Source: Anarhynchus alexandrinus (taxonomy: Eukaryota; Chordata; Aves; Charadriiformes; Charadriidae). From it: a stretch of DNA of 64,000 bases. A program made the translations under genes and the position numbers. The DNA lies in the NCBI GenBank assembly GCA_008711295.1, contig VUYV01000125.1, forward strand, positions 1,982,019 through 2,046,018, given 5' to 3'. Below are positions 1 through 11,400 of the stretch, piece after piece (within the stretch, counting starts at the first letter, position 1; each line of letters opens with the position of its first letter). The notes under the pieces were generated by a model. That model was not told the DNA's origin, made no database searches, and saw nothing but the letters and a program-made list of their open reading frames with translations.

Positions 1-2769
1 GCCAAAGGCTTTTTATCACTGCCTTGAATTATTATACTCCAGAAACTTACCAGACCTTCAAAATTCAAATCAGCTGTTAAATTACTGAGGTATTATCAAA
101 TCCAGTTTGTGATTTATTTTTTTTCCCCAGAAAAATTGTACATTTATTCAGACAGAGTTTAACTTGCAGCGTGGCTGCATAAAATCATTGAGTATATCAA
201 GTAAGACGATACTTTGAATGATGCTGGAATACTTTCCTGTCCCTGAAACTGCTGATGATTGCCACCGAAGAAATGAGTGCAAAAAAAAAAGGATTTATAG
301 GGGTCCAGTCCACCAAACCACTGCCAGTAGAATTCCAAAATATGTTATCTTGCAGTTTCCGGACTCTTTCTTCCCCCCAGTACTCACCACCTAATTTCTT
401 ACTTCTTGTCTACAATTCCCAAATGCCCTGACCCAGTTGGCCAAATTTACCCTGGCATACGAGGCTGTAACTCCACTTCCTTCATTGAAGTTATATTTAC
501 TTATCACACAGTTACACTACATTGGAATATTTCAAGCAGGGAAGGTGTAGCAGTTACCCAAACCACTTCCAGTCCTGAGCTTCTGCCATTGTACTTCAGC
601 CACATGCACCATTTTTACAAGGCAAATAATACAGTAAGAGTCAAAGAAAGTCAGGAAGGCAAAAGGATGAAGAGCAGACTGTCACTGAAATGGGAATGAT
701 TTATTTAATAACACTGTGAAATAGCACACTTTAGCTTCAACAGCTCATCAGTGTCAGCTCCCCTCATCTGTAGATGGCACTGACAGCTTCTTAACATAAC
801 AATGAAATCCACAGGCCAAACTCACCTCCAGTGTAACTGTGCTGAAGTTGATGAAGGTATGTCAGAATTAATTTAGTCCAGCAATTACTATCCATTATTT
901 GGAGTAATGGTGGGGCTGCAACACCTGACGAATGAAAAACACAGATAACACAGGTACTGCAGCGCGTGGCTGAAACCATCAGCGCGACCATGCTTGGAAA
1001 TAACGGAGATCCAGCATAGCGAGCACAGGCCCAGAACTGGAGGTGAAACGACTTCTGCAGAACTTCTCAGGTGTCTTTCTACAGTGCTCCAAAATGCTGT
1101 GGTCAAAGTACACATTGCGGAGCTAGTGCGTCCTCCCCAAGCACAGAGAAGGATAGTGCAAAGGGGCAGGAATCGGGTTCCTCTGGCCAGATTTACTAGC
1201 TCCATTTCAGCATCAGCCACAGGTCCGCGCGGAATCAGAAAAGCAACTGTACCCCCATGCTCCTTGGAGCTGAAGGACAATGCTGAGGCACTGTGGCTGG
1301 ATCTGCACAGAGCAGACATGGATTTATACAGGGGTTTAGCTGATAGCCAAAATATAGCTTATAAGCGTTTAGCTTACATATAGCTCTATACCAAAATGGG
1401 CCACATCTGGCACGTATTGTTCACAGATAATCGAGAGTTAACTGGATATGATTCAAACTAAATCATGTTTAAGAGACAGATTTCTTTTCCTAGGAATTTT
1501 CATGAAAACAGCCAAATTCAAGAAGCAAAGCCAAAATAAGATGTAAATTTAAATTGTGGATCCCTAATGTGCAATGTATACATGTTGTATGTGATTTGTA
1601 ATTTAGAGGCCAGAGAGGTAGTAATTTCACATGTAACAATAGTGGAATGTACCCCTAAGCACCAATTCAAATGAGACCCACCCAGCAGAAGTGAACTGGA
1701 GTGCTGTGTTTTCCCAGCCCCGTTTCTTTTGTCTGCCATGTGGAAGGCTTACACAAATCCAGGTCACTTTCTGTCTAATCCCCTTTATCCCAACACTTTG
1801 TAACTTACCTGCTCACAGCCAAACAACACGGCTTTATGGGTAGATGTATTTTGTTTATGTAAAAAACACTTCTGTGTATGTTTTCAGTAGGACTTAGGAA
1901 CGTTGTCTGTCTAGTAAATGTCTTCCCTTTTTTAGGAAAGTGCTTAGGCACAGAAGCAGCTAAAAGCAGTGGTTACCACCCTGGGAGATGACAGCTCTTT
2001 GCAGGTATCCAGCAGCTGAGAAACAGCTGTTGTATCCTGTTTTATCAACTGGAGAATTACTGGGGGCTAGTGATGAGGGTGGTTTCAACCATTTTCAGCT
2101 CACATCTGCTTCCATCTCTGCCACTACCTCTCTCTATTACCTTTGGCGGGTTACTTGCTTCTTGCTGTTATTTTCATCTAACTGCGTAATGAGGATGAGG
2201 ATGATAATGTAATAGGTGTTTTGAAGATTAACTCAATAGTACTTAAGGCCCTTTCAGACACTCAAGTGAAAACATGGGTGTATAGAAAATCAAAGTATAA
2301 TTATTATGAAAATGTACGTTATTGTTTAGAGTAAAAGGGAATCGAAGGCAGGATGATGAGATAATCAGACCACTGGAACTAAAGGATTTTGAGACATGAC
2401 ATTAAATAAGTAAAAAGGAGAACATTTAATTGAGCTTAGGGAGGGTTTTCTAGCAAGCAATGTTCATTTCCTTCATAATTATTTTCTTTTTCATATTGGT
2501 ATCTACAACAAGATGTCATACGTTGCAGTATGATTGGAAATAGGAAGCTGTAAAATTGTAAGGACCCAATCCTGTAACCATATTCACAGTCCCAGTGAAT
2601 ACAACATTAAGAAGGTAAGCCCAGATTTAGTTCCCTACAGTTTTATTATTATTGATTATATCATCAGATAAATGTCTGCTGGAGACAATATGAATCTATT
2701 ATAACTGTGAGACTTTTAAAGAATTATGTAATCAAAAAGTACCTGAAGATTTACCATATTTGGATTTAT
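1..2769. other. Non-coding stretch, no supported gene
   Basis: AT-rich DNA without a recognisable gene. A slightly GC-richer patch at about 880-1400 has overlapping open frames on both strands (994-1383 plus, 888-1319 minus). Neither shows a family motif, and both strands being open points to composition rather than coding. No RNA gene or tandem repeat was seen. Confidence 0.6.
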
Positions 2770-2875
2770 TAGCAACCTGGTGTAGTGGGAGGTGTCCCTG
2801 CCCATGGCAGGGGGGCTGGAACTAGGTGATCTTTAAGGTGCCTTCCAACCTAAACCATTCTATGATTCTATGATT
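2770..2875 (+). mobile_element. CR1 LINE, 3' tail only
   Basis: A fragment of about 105 bases matching the terminal CR1 3' region. It runs from AGCAACCTGGTGTAG through a GGAACTAGGTGATCTTTAAG block to CTTCCAACCTAAACC, and ends in two octamers of the ATTCTATG type. CR1 is an avian/reptilian non-LTR retrotransposon copied by target-primed reverse transcription, and extreme 5' truncation like this is typical of the family. The fragment lacks any coding region and cannot move by itself. The nearly intact octamers suggest moderate age. Confidence 0.92.
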
Positions 2876-3692
2876 AGAGATGAAAGGTCTGAACCAACCC
2901 ACATTGCCCTCAGGTACCCTGGCTGCTCCTAAGAAGCCAATGTCACTTCTGTAACTAATGTTCTTTTTCAGAGAACATTTAGTACTTCATGAAATGGAGT
3001 ATCTACAACTCGTTCCAGAAAAGGCTAAAGGGATGACATTTATAAAGCTCAGGTTGCCACAAAACAGATTTAACTATAACTGTACTGCACATGATGTAAA
3101 GTCAGACATAAATGAGATGTAACACTGAGAGAGTGGAAGTTTTATTACCCTACATTTCATTTATCGAACTTTCTTTAATTTATCTGCTTGTTTGGATTAC
3201 ACAGCATTATGAACACTCCAGTAGCAGCACTCTAGTTGGGATTTCTATTTATAGTGCAAGATGTCTTCATTGGATGCCCCTCCACATTAGTTTCAATGAG
3301 GCAGTAATTAGGCCCTTAAAGCAGAATTAAGATATCTTTAATAATTGAATTTAGATACAAAATTTACCTAGTATTCTTTCAAAAGCCAGTATTTTTTTAT
3401 AATTCTTTGGGACTATGAAAGAGGATACATTTCTAAATGTTCCTCTTTTACATTTTCTCCTGATTTTCTTTTATGTATTTTGGGGCTAAACAGCCACCAT
3501 CTCCACAACTTTCTGATTTCACACATGCACATATTTAGCCATAAGGCAATTCTGAACTTTCAAAATTAAGCATACAGCTATTCCCAGTAGGATAGAACAT
3601 TTCTTTTGCATTCAAAATAATTTCTGTCATGATAGCCAGGGGAAATACTTAGCTGTATGTGATGTTTAAGTAGACTCAGACTTTGCCACTAA
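2876..3692. other. Non-coding stretch between two CR1 copies
   Basis: AT-rich, with no gene, RNA or tandem repeat recognised. Open frames are below 75 codons and lack motifs. Confidence 0.6.
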
Positions 3693-4479
3693 ACTGGAGA
3701 GAGATGGGTTTGATGGGTGGACTGTTAGCTAAATAAGAACCTGGCCGTATGGCTGCATCCAAATAATTACAGTCAATGGCTCAGCATCCAAGTGGAAACC
3801 AGTAAGCAGTGGTGTCTCCCAATGGTCCATACTGGGACTAATAATATTGAGTATCTTCATCAATGACACAGGCAGTGGGATCAAGTGTGCCCTCAACAAG
3901 TTTGCAAATGACACCAAGCTGAGTGGTGAGGTTGATTACTTGAGGGAAGGGATGCCATCCATAAGGACCTGAACAGGCTTGAGGCCCTTGCAAACCTCAT
4001 GCAGTTCAACAAGGCCAAGTGCAAGATCCTGCACCTGGGTTGAGGCAACCCCCAGTATCTATACAGGCTTGAGGATGAAGGGATTGAGAGCAGCCCTGTG
4101 GAGAAGGACTTGGGGAACTGGTGGCTGAAAAGCTGGACATGAGCCAACAATGTCTGCTCGCAGCCCAGAAAGCCAGCTTCATCCTGGGCTGTATCAAAAG
4201 AAGCATGGCCAGCAGGTCAAGGGAGGTGATTCTGCCCCTCTACTCTGCTCTTGCGAGACCCCACCTGGAGTACTGCGTCCAGCTCTGGATCCCTAAACAT
4301 AAGAAGGACATGGACCTGTTGGAGCGGGTCCAGAGGAAGCCATAAAAATGATCAGAGGGCTGGAGCACCTCTCCGATGAGGACAGGCTGAGAGAGTTGGG
4401 GTTGTTCAGCCTGGAGAAGAGAAGGCTCCAGGGAGACCTTATTGTTGTCTTTCAACACTTAAAGGGGGTTTATAAGAAA
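3693..4479 (+). mobile_element. CR1 LINE, left part of a split copy (decayed ORF2)
   Basis: This is the upstream part of a plus-strand CR1 that resumes at about 5968. It opens inside the reverse transcriptase, at a GRMGLMGGL-like stretch. It then passes the GVSQWSILGL region, the polymerase box C at 3901-3912, the HLG region, the [12 protein letters not shown] segment and the [11 protein letters not shown] block, stopping after TTAAAGGGGGTTTATAAG. The enzyme would copy element RNA into the chromosome. This copy is dead: the catalytic FADD box reads FAND, a TGA stop at 4041-4043 lies where CGA is expected, and there are frameshifts. The 5' end is truncated, as is usual for CR1. The element is interrupted at 4479/4480 by an opposite-strand CR1. 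Confidence 0.9.
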
Positions 4480-5967
4480 CATAGAATCATAGAATGGTTT
4501 AGGTTGGAAAGGACCTTGACAATCACCGAGTTCCAACCCCCTGCCATAGGCAGGGACACCTCCCACTNNNNNNNNNNNNNNNNNNNNNNNNNNNNNNNNN
4601 NNNNNNNNNNNNNNNNNNNNNNNNNNNNNNNNNNNNNNNNNNNNNNNNNNNNNNNNNNNNNNNNNNNNNNNNNNNNNNNNNNNNNNNNNNNNNNNNNNNN
4701 NNNNNNNNNNNNNNNNNNNNNNNNNNNNNNNNNNNNNNNNNNNNNNNNNNNNNNNNNNNNNNNNNNNNNNNNNNNNNNNNNNNNNNNNNNNNNNNNNNNN
4801 NNNNNNNNNNNNNNNNNNNNNNNNNNNNNNNNNNNNNNNNNNNNNNNNNNNNNNNNNNNNNNNNNNNNNNNNNNNNNNNNNNNNNNNNNNNNNNNNNNNN
4901 NNNNNNNNNNNNNNNNNNNNNNNNNNNNNNNNNNNNNNNNNNNNNNNNNNNNNNNNNNNNNNNNNNNNNNNNNNNNNNNNNNNNNNNNNNNNNNNNNNNN
5001 NNNNNNNNNNNNNNNNNNNNNNNNNNNNNNNNNNNNNNNNNNNNNNNNNNNNNNNNNNNNNNNNNNNNNNNNNNNNNNNNNNNNNNNNNNNNNNNNNNNN
5101 NNNNNNNNNNNNNNNNNNNNNNNNNNNNNNNNNNNNNNNNNNNNNNNNNNNNNNNNNNNNNNNNNNNNNNNNNNNNNNNNNNNNNNNNNNNNNNNNNNNN
5201 NNNNNNNNNNNNNNNNNNNNNNNNNNNNNNNNNNNNNNNNNNNNNNNNNNNNNNNNNNNNNNNNNNNNNNNNNNNNNNNNNNNNNNNNNNNNNNNNNNNN
5301 NNNNNNNNNNNNNNNNNNNNNNNTCTCCACCTGGACATTGAGCCGTTGACCACAACTCTTTGAGTGCGACCGTCCAGCCAGTTCTTTATCCACCGAGTGG
5401 TCCGTTTGTCGAATCCATGTCTCTTCAATTTAGAGACCAGTATATTGTGTGGGACAGTGTAAAACACTTCGCACAAGTCCAGGTAGATGACATAAGTTGA
5501 TCTTCCCTTGTCCACTGCTGCTGTAACCCCTTCGTAGAAGGCCACCAAGTTTGTCAGGCATGACTTGCCCTTGGTGAAGCCATGCTGCTGTCACCAGTTG
5601 CCTCCTTGTTTTCTATGTGCCTCAGCAGAGTTTCCAGGAGGATCTGCTCCATGATCTTGCCAGGCAGAGAGGTGAGACTGACTGGCCTGTAGTTCCCTGG
5701 GTCTTCCTTATTCCCCTTTTTGAAAACAGGGGTTATGTTTCCCCTTTTTCAGTCAGCAGTAACTTCGCCAGACCGCCACGACTTCTCAAATATGATGGCT
5801 AGTGGCTTAGCAACTTGATCTGCCAGTTCCCTCAGGACCCACAGATGTATCTCATCAGGTCCCATGGACTTGTGCACCTTCAGGTTCCTCAGGTGGTCTC
5901 TCACTTGATCTTCACCTACAATGGGCAGTTCTCCATTTTCCCAATCCTCGCCTTTGCATTCTGCGTC
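4480..5967 (-). mobile_element. CR1 LINE inserted in antisense, with assembly gap inside
   Basis: A minus-strand CR1 nested in the plus-strand copy. Its 3' end is at 4480-4567, reading on the minus strand down to tandem ATTCTATG octamers. Its coding part is at 5324-5967. In translation the 5' part reads [20 protein letters not shown], a finger-domain region of CR1 ORF2 reverse transcriptase. Downstream come [14 protein letters not shown] and motif A, then [20 protein letters not shown] and [14 protein letters not shown]. Motif A keeps its first aspartate ([11 protein letters not shown]) but the later conserved FD is FY (codon at 5459-5461). Frameshifts lie around 5550-5750. The 5' end is truncated at about 5967, where the host CR1 resumes. 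The middle is unknown because of the N run. Confidence 0.9.
4568..5323. other. Assembly gap (756 N)
   Basis: A continuous run of N within the minus-strand CR1. The missing bases should be the rest of its reverse transcriptase and 3' UTR. The apparent 300-codon frames crossing it are artefacts of unknown bases. The true length may differ from 756 if the gap was only estimated. Confidence 0.99.
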
Positions 5968-6262
5968 AAGAGACTTTTCACCAGAGCCTGTAGTGACAGG
6001 ACAACAGGCGATAGTTTTAAACTGAAAGAGGGTAGGTCTCAACTGGACATAAGGAATAAATTTTATACAATGAGGGTGGTGAGACAGTGGGACAGGTTGC
6101 CCAGAGAAGTTGTGGATGCTCCATCACTAGAAGTGTTCAAGGTCAGGTTGGATGGGTCTCTGAGCAACCAGATCAAATGAGAGATATCCCTCCCCATGGC
6201 AGGGGATCGGACTAGATGATCTTCAAAGGTCCCTTCCAACCCAAACCACCCTATGATTCTAC
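5968..6262 (+). mobile_element. CR1 LINE, right part of the split copy (3' end)
   Basis: Continuation of the plus-strand CR1 that stops at 4479. It resumes with AGAGACTTTTCACCAGAGCC, the counterpart of the GAGGGACTTTTTACAAGGGC block of other copies. It then gives the decoded region [20 protein letters not shown] and [20 protein letters not shown]. It ends in the 3' UTR with a GACTAGATGATCTTCAAAGG block and a worn octamer tail. The join is exact in content: the sequence just before the inserted element (AAAGGGGGTTTATAAG) and the sequence just after it are neighbouring parts of one CR1, so both halves belong to one insertion event. An A/C-rich run follows at 6270-6306. Confidence 0.9.
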
Positions 6263-8175
6263 AATTTTAGAGGAAAAAAAAACAAACCAAAACCAAACCA
6301 AAAAATATTCAACAACCTTAATTCTGACTACACTTGCCAGTGCAACCCTTGCTGCAGTATTGTAGGTGATGCTACCGGAAATATCAAGATTGGCATTACA
6401 GATCAATACTTCTTCATCACCATCTCTTGTCTGACTCTGACATAAACACCAGTTAAGAAAATTGCGCTGTAGTTTTCACTATGTAATGTATGCAATCTAC
6501 ACTAACTCTGCTTATCATCAAAACCTAATTGTAGATACTGTGGTGTGGCTGCTCAAGGTAGCGGGGTTCAGCATGTCAGCTGTGGACAGCGGGGACGACA
6601 TGGCAGAGGTTTAGAAAGGTGTCCTGATTTGAGGTAAAACAGGACCGATTTTGTTCAGTAACTTTACTTCTTAGCTGGGCCTCTCCTAACTACTGAAATT
6701 AACAGCATATTTTGCAGAAAAGGTCCTCTCTGCATACCATGCCTGGGCATCAGCTATAAACACAGGTCTTATCACTCTGAGAGAGTGAACATTGTGAAAC
6801 CTGTGAGTGTGTAGGGGGTTGAATGACATAGCTGCATATTTCTTTCCTCTGACTGTTTGGCTTGTTTTTTCAGCGTGGAAACTTTACTCCAAAATTACCT
6901 TTTAGTGTGTGGGAATTAGACAGATAGCAATTTTGAGAATGTCTTGAGGGAGCAAGGTGATTTGAGTGATGAGACTCATAAGCCTTGTAATTACAGTAAT
7001 TATGAGACCATACCTCTACAGGTAAGAACTCATAAGTAAAAACATTAGCATGACCATTTAAGCAGCTCAATAATTCATTCCAGGGCATGTGGTTACAGTG
7101 CAATGCTTAACATAAGCTTCATGACTCTGTTGGCTCTTGGTCTTACCTCTGAAGCATGTATCCATCCTGTAAGTATAGATCTCTTTGTGCTGTACTATTT
7201 GTATGTAGCCTTTTTAAGAGAAATCTATGGTATCTATAGCAGCTGGTTACAAGTGGTCAAATCCTACTGTGTGTTTTAGACATCATTTGCCCTACAGCTT
7301 TATAAAGAAAGAGCCTGAAACACTGAAGTATTCTGACTCAGACAGATTTTACTCAGAGAAATCCATGTTGGAAAAAGGATATACTCCACAAAGGGAACTT
7401 TTCTGTGCTACATGTCCTCCTACACGTGCATTACTCTAGCCCTGACTTGCTGCCTAATGGGATGGATGAGTAAGGAAAGTTTGGTAGTACGAGGGAATAC
7501 CTCCTTCCTAGCCAGCCTGTGCTCTTTTTATTTTAAGTATTTACTCATCATTTCAATGCCAGGTATGTCTTCTGTCACTGTGAACTAATAACGTCACAAA
7601 CCTTTTGAATGGTACTGGGAAAAGCTTGTTAGGAAGAAGACAGCCTCTCACCGAGCAGACATGCTGAGACAGAGAATATAAAAAACACAGGGTCATTAGA
7701 TGGGATATTGTTAATATTCTTCAAAGTTTGTATCCATGAGCTATAACACTAAATGCCAGTCGTAAGATGATGGTATCATATGGAAACTGCAGATGATCCT
7801 TTTGATCGCAGCAGTATATAATATTTCTTGAAGGTGTGTGCAGGACAAGTTTGTACAAATCTGAGCTTGTTTAGTTTTTTATTTAGATTCATTTCGCTGA
7901 GTTTTACTCTCATTGGGGAATACCTGCATTGTTCATCATTTATATTTATGATGCCAGCAAACATATTTTATCACCCAGTAATTTTTCTCTTTCAGTGTTA
8001 CAATTTTGTTTGGAATTTGGAGCATTCTATTCATACAAAGTTACTACTCCATACTAAAATCACTTTTAATATCAGTCAGTTTCAGCTACAGCTGAAATTA
8101 TATATTTATTTAAAATGTTATCAATTAGGAATTGGATATAACACTTGCAATCCAATTAAAATATGCTTTTTTTAA
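6263..8175. other. Non-coding stretch
   Basis: Starts with an A-rich run of AAACC-like units (6270-6306) after the CR1 tail. The rest is AT-rich unique-looking DNA. Open frames reach only 115 codons (7828-8175, a low-complexity hydrophobic chance frame). No gene, RNA or mobile element was recognised. Confidence 0.55.
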
Positions 8176-8425
8176 ATACAGTGGGCATAGGCTGAAACAA
8201 GAGAAGTTCTGGCTTAGATACCAGGAAAAACTTTGCATCATGAGGACAGCAAAGTTGTCTGGAGAGGTTTTCCAGTCTCCAGCCTTGGAGGTTTTCAAGA
8301 CCCAACTGAGAAAAGCCCTGAGCAACCTGGTGTGATCTCGTAACTCGCCCAGCTTTGGGCAGAAGGTAGGACTAGAGACCTCCTGAGGTCCCTTCCAACA
8401 CAAATTAACCTACAAGCCTACGAAT
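8176..8425 (+). mobile_element. CR1 LINE, decayed 3' end
   Basis: The 3' part of a CR1 subfamily different from the copies at 3-6 kb. Recognisable blocks are CTTAGATACCAGGAAAAACT, CCAGCCTTGGAGGTTTTCAA followed by GACCCAACTGAG, GAGCAACCTGGTGTGATCTC, and GGACTAGAGACCTCCTGAGG then TCCCTTCCAAC. The octamer tail has eroded to TAACCTACAAGCCTAC. About 35 bases of the block around the expected GGTTGCCCAGAG are missing, so this copy carries an internal deletion. No coding capacity remains; only short fragments of the ORF2 C terminus can be read (for example FQSPALEVFKTQLRKALSNL). Confidence 0.88.
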
Positions 8426-11400
8426 TATTCTGGTTACCTGAAATGGTTGTTGGCCATGCGTATGCCAGCACTCAGAGCAACAGGTATGTGTTACACTCCT
8501 GAACAACTACCAGTACATTTGGACATCTTAAGACTTTTGTCACAGAGCTCAGTTTTACTGTACAGTTGTTTATTATGCAATTAAAACATAATTCCTCATA
8601 AAAGCTGCAGTTTTCAATCAAATACGAAATCACTGTATCTGTCTTTCCAAAACCTGCCATATGAAGCAACACCAGCCTCATAACCTTTGCATTATCTCTG
8701 TCTTTGTATTTGTGCTGATCTTGCATTAAAAGGTTGCAATAGCTACTTCCCAGATAAAGTAAGAATTTGCTTTTTGATATAAACATGTTTTTAAGCATTT
8801 TCTCTCCTCTCGCCTTTTTAGCTTCTGTGCAATAAAACAACTCCCCCTAAAATTTTGCATCCTTTCTCACTTCCAGACATGTTTTTAAAGGAGATTTTGG
8901 CAAAATACATAAAATAAGATCCCGAACTGCACTGTTTGGAAAACAAGCTGAAAATTCTTTTTGGTTTTACTTTGGCTGAACTTTTCTCTGGAACCTTTGC
9001 TTCGATTTTGGTTGTGTTGGCCTCATGAAGGAGAAGTGCTCTTTAGTATTTTAGGAAGACCGCTGAGGGATTAAAATATATATACAGCCTCATTTCTTTG
9101 TGTACTTTTATGTTTATTATTTCTTTGGTTATAAAATGGGGATTTATCCAGGACTTTAAGTGACCTTCCCACTAGTAAAGTGTCCCTCTGAAGAGCAACA
9201 TTTATACTATCAGCATTTATAAATATTGTACACAAAAGAATATGTTAAAAGAATATTATTACATTTGCAAAGTCAAATATTCAAAAGTCACAAAATACAG
9301 AATTAAGCTTTAATTTGTCCCCCTTACACATCAGCATTCTGGTACAGTAATTAGTGACTGAATTGTATAGTACTTGCCCACCGTTTTGGGGCACAGAACA
9401 GATGATGTTCTTTTAATGAGCAGCTATACATTTTTTATGCTTTTCCTCATTCTCTAATATGTTGTTGCAGGTCTTATTTACTGTACTGAATTTAAACCCT
9501 GTTTGGGAGACTGAATTATTAATTGCTTTTTGGGGCGTCTCATAAAGCAAGCATTCCACTTCGTCAGAGGAATCTTCAGTTCCTGTGTGAGATGGGACAG
9601 TATTCCCTATGACCGCACGCTGTTTTATAAGAGAACTGTGGTGCACAGAAGAAAACCAGATATCTGTTAATTTGGTATGCCTAGGACTTAAATTTTTTTC
9701 AGAGAACTTACACGTGCCAAGGACAGTGCCCTTGATTTTGTTTGCAACCATGAGCACTCACAACGTCCACAAATTAGGTCCCAGAAGCTCCAGTCAGGAA
9801 GCTAGAAAAAGAGGAGGGCACAGACAATGAACACCTGTGGTAAATTTGGTTAAATTACTTGCTTCATGTCACATATGAATCCTATGAAAGGGACAGAGTT
9901 CTGTCATGGGATTTAGCAGTGTAGCATGCAGTGGTTTTGATCACTAAAGCATCCTTTTTGTGTTAGCAATACCCTGACTCACCAACCAAATACCTTCTGC
10001 CTTCCAGACCAAAAGAGCTAGAGGTCCTACAGAGAACATCCTGCCTTCTTACAAGCCGTGGTTCATCTACAATCTGGTCCGCCCTGGGCTCTGACAAGGG
10101 GAGAGTGCCTGTGAAAAACACGACATGATCATCTAACTCCAATATATAAGCACATTTATGTGTCTAAGTTGGATGTGGACACCTGGCCTGGAAAACTGCA
10201 GCCAGAAGAGTGGTGAAGTTATTACCAGCTGAACACCCTTGTGTCAGCAGGAGATGTATCAGTCACAGGAAGTTACTATCCATACCATACCGGTTACAAC
10301 AAACTTTTAGTAACAAAAATACTGATGAAATAAGTGGTCTAATACTCAGGATTACCAGAACACATGGACACTATTAGGCCTGGATTAGGGGGAAATACAG
10401 GAGAGACAGAATACGTCAGAACACGCAGCTCAGAGGGCAGAGGCTTGAAGAGATGCACACAGGCAAAGACCGGGGATGGGGGACCTGGGGCACACAGCAG
10501 GCAGTTCTCACAGGTTAGGGGGTTTGTAATCACAGAAAGGGGTTGGCTTGAAACCTTCTCCACAGAAACAAAGATGATGATGATGGGTAAATTAAAGAGA
10601 ACCATTCTGTGACTGAATTGCAGCAGCTCCTTTGTAGTTCAAACACCAGAGCTTTGCGATGAGACCAGGAGAAGAGTGGTGGTATGACCTGAGGTGGGTA
10701 ACCTGAACCCCAGAGATGGATGGAGCAATACTGTTGTCGCTTTAGGAGCTGTTTTGTCATCCCCAACCTCTCTGAATCAGTCACCAACTATCTCCTCATG
10801 ATTCCAGTTACCCACAAATGTATGAAGACTTTAGTAGCGGGGCTTAAAACCAGGAACTGTTTTTCTGGTACTGTCATCGCTCTTGCACAAACCCACAAGA
10901 AAAGTCAGGGCTAGTTGGGTGTGGGGTATCCTGGGTCCCTCAGGAATCCTTCTCTTATTGCTGTCCTCCTCCATGTGTATGAACAAACTTCCTAACACCT
11001 CCAGATGACTTTTCCTTCTAGGAAAAGGAGTGGAAGTTCTAACTACTCCCTTTTCAAAAAATCTTAAAGGAACTGATTCACTCTTTTCTTCTCCTCTCTC
11101 TTTCTTCAGGCAAAAAAAAAGGTTGCCCAAATATTCTTTTTCTCCAAATTCCTCACACACCCTGTTTTAAAAAACAGCGGCACTAGCTCTGCTTTGGTTT
11201 CACTTCTTCCTCCTCAACTCCCAGAAACGAGTCTGTGATTATTGCACCCTGCTCAGCTCATTTTTCCAGAGGGAATACAGCTTACAATACTCAGTACAAC
11301 TGAGTAATCTGCTTCTTTAACACTGACTACACTCTTCCATGCTCATATTATTCCCTCCCAGTTTACAACATGTACATTTTTAGAATACTTGCATAGATCT

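Noticed and set aside
888..1383. Overlapping frames of 129 (plus) and 143 (minus) codons
   Set aside because: No domain, signal peptide or splice context was recognised, and both strands are open at once, which fits local GC content rather than a gene.
4348..5548. Open frames of about 300-340 codons on both strands
   Set aside because: They run through the N gap, where unknown bases hide stops. Only the CR1 parts at the edges are real sequence.
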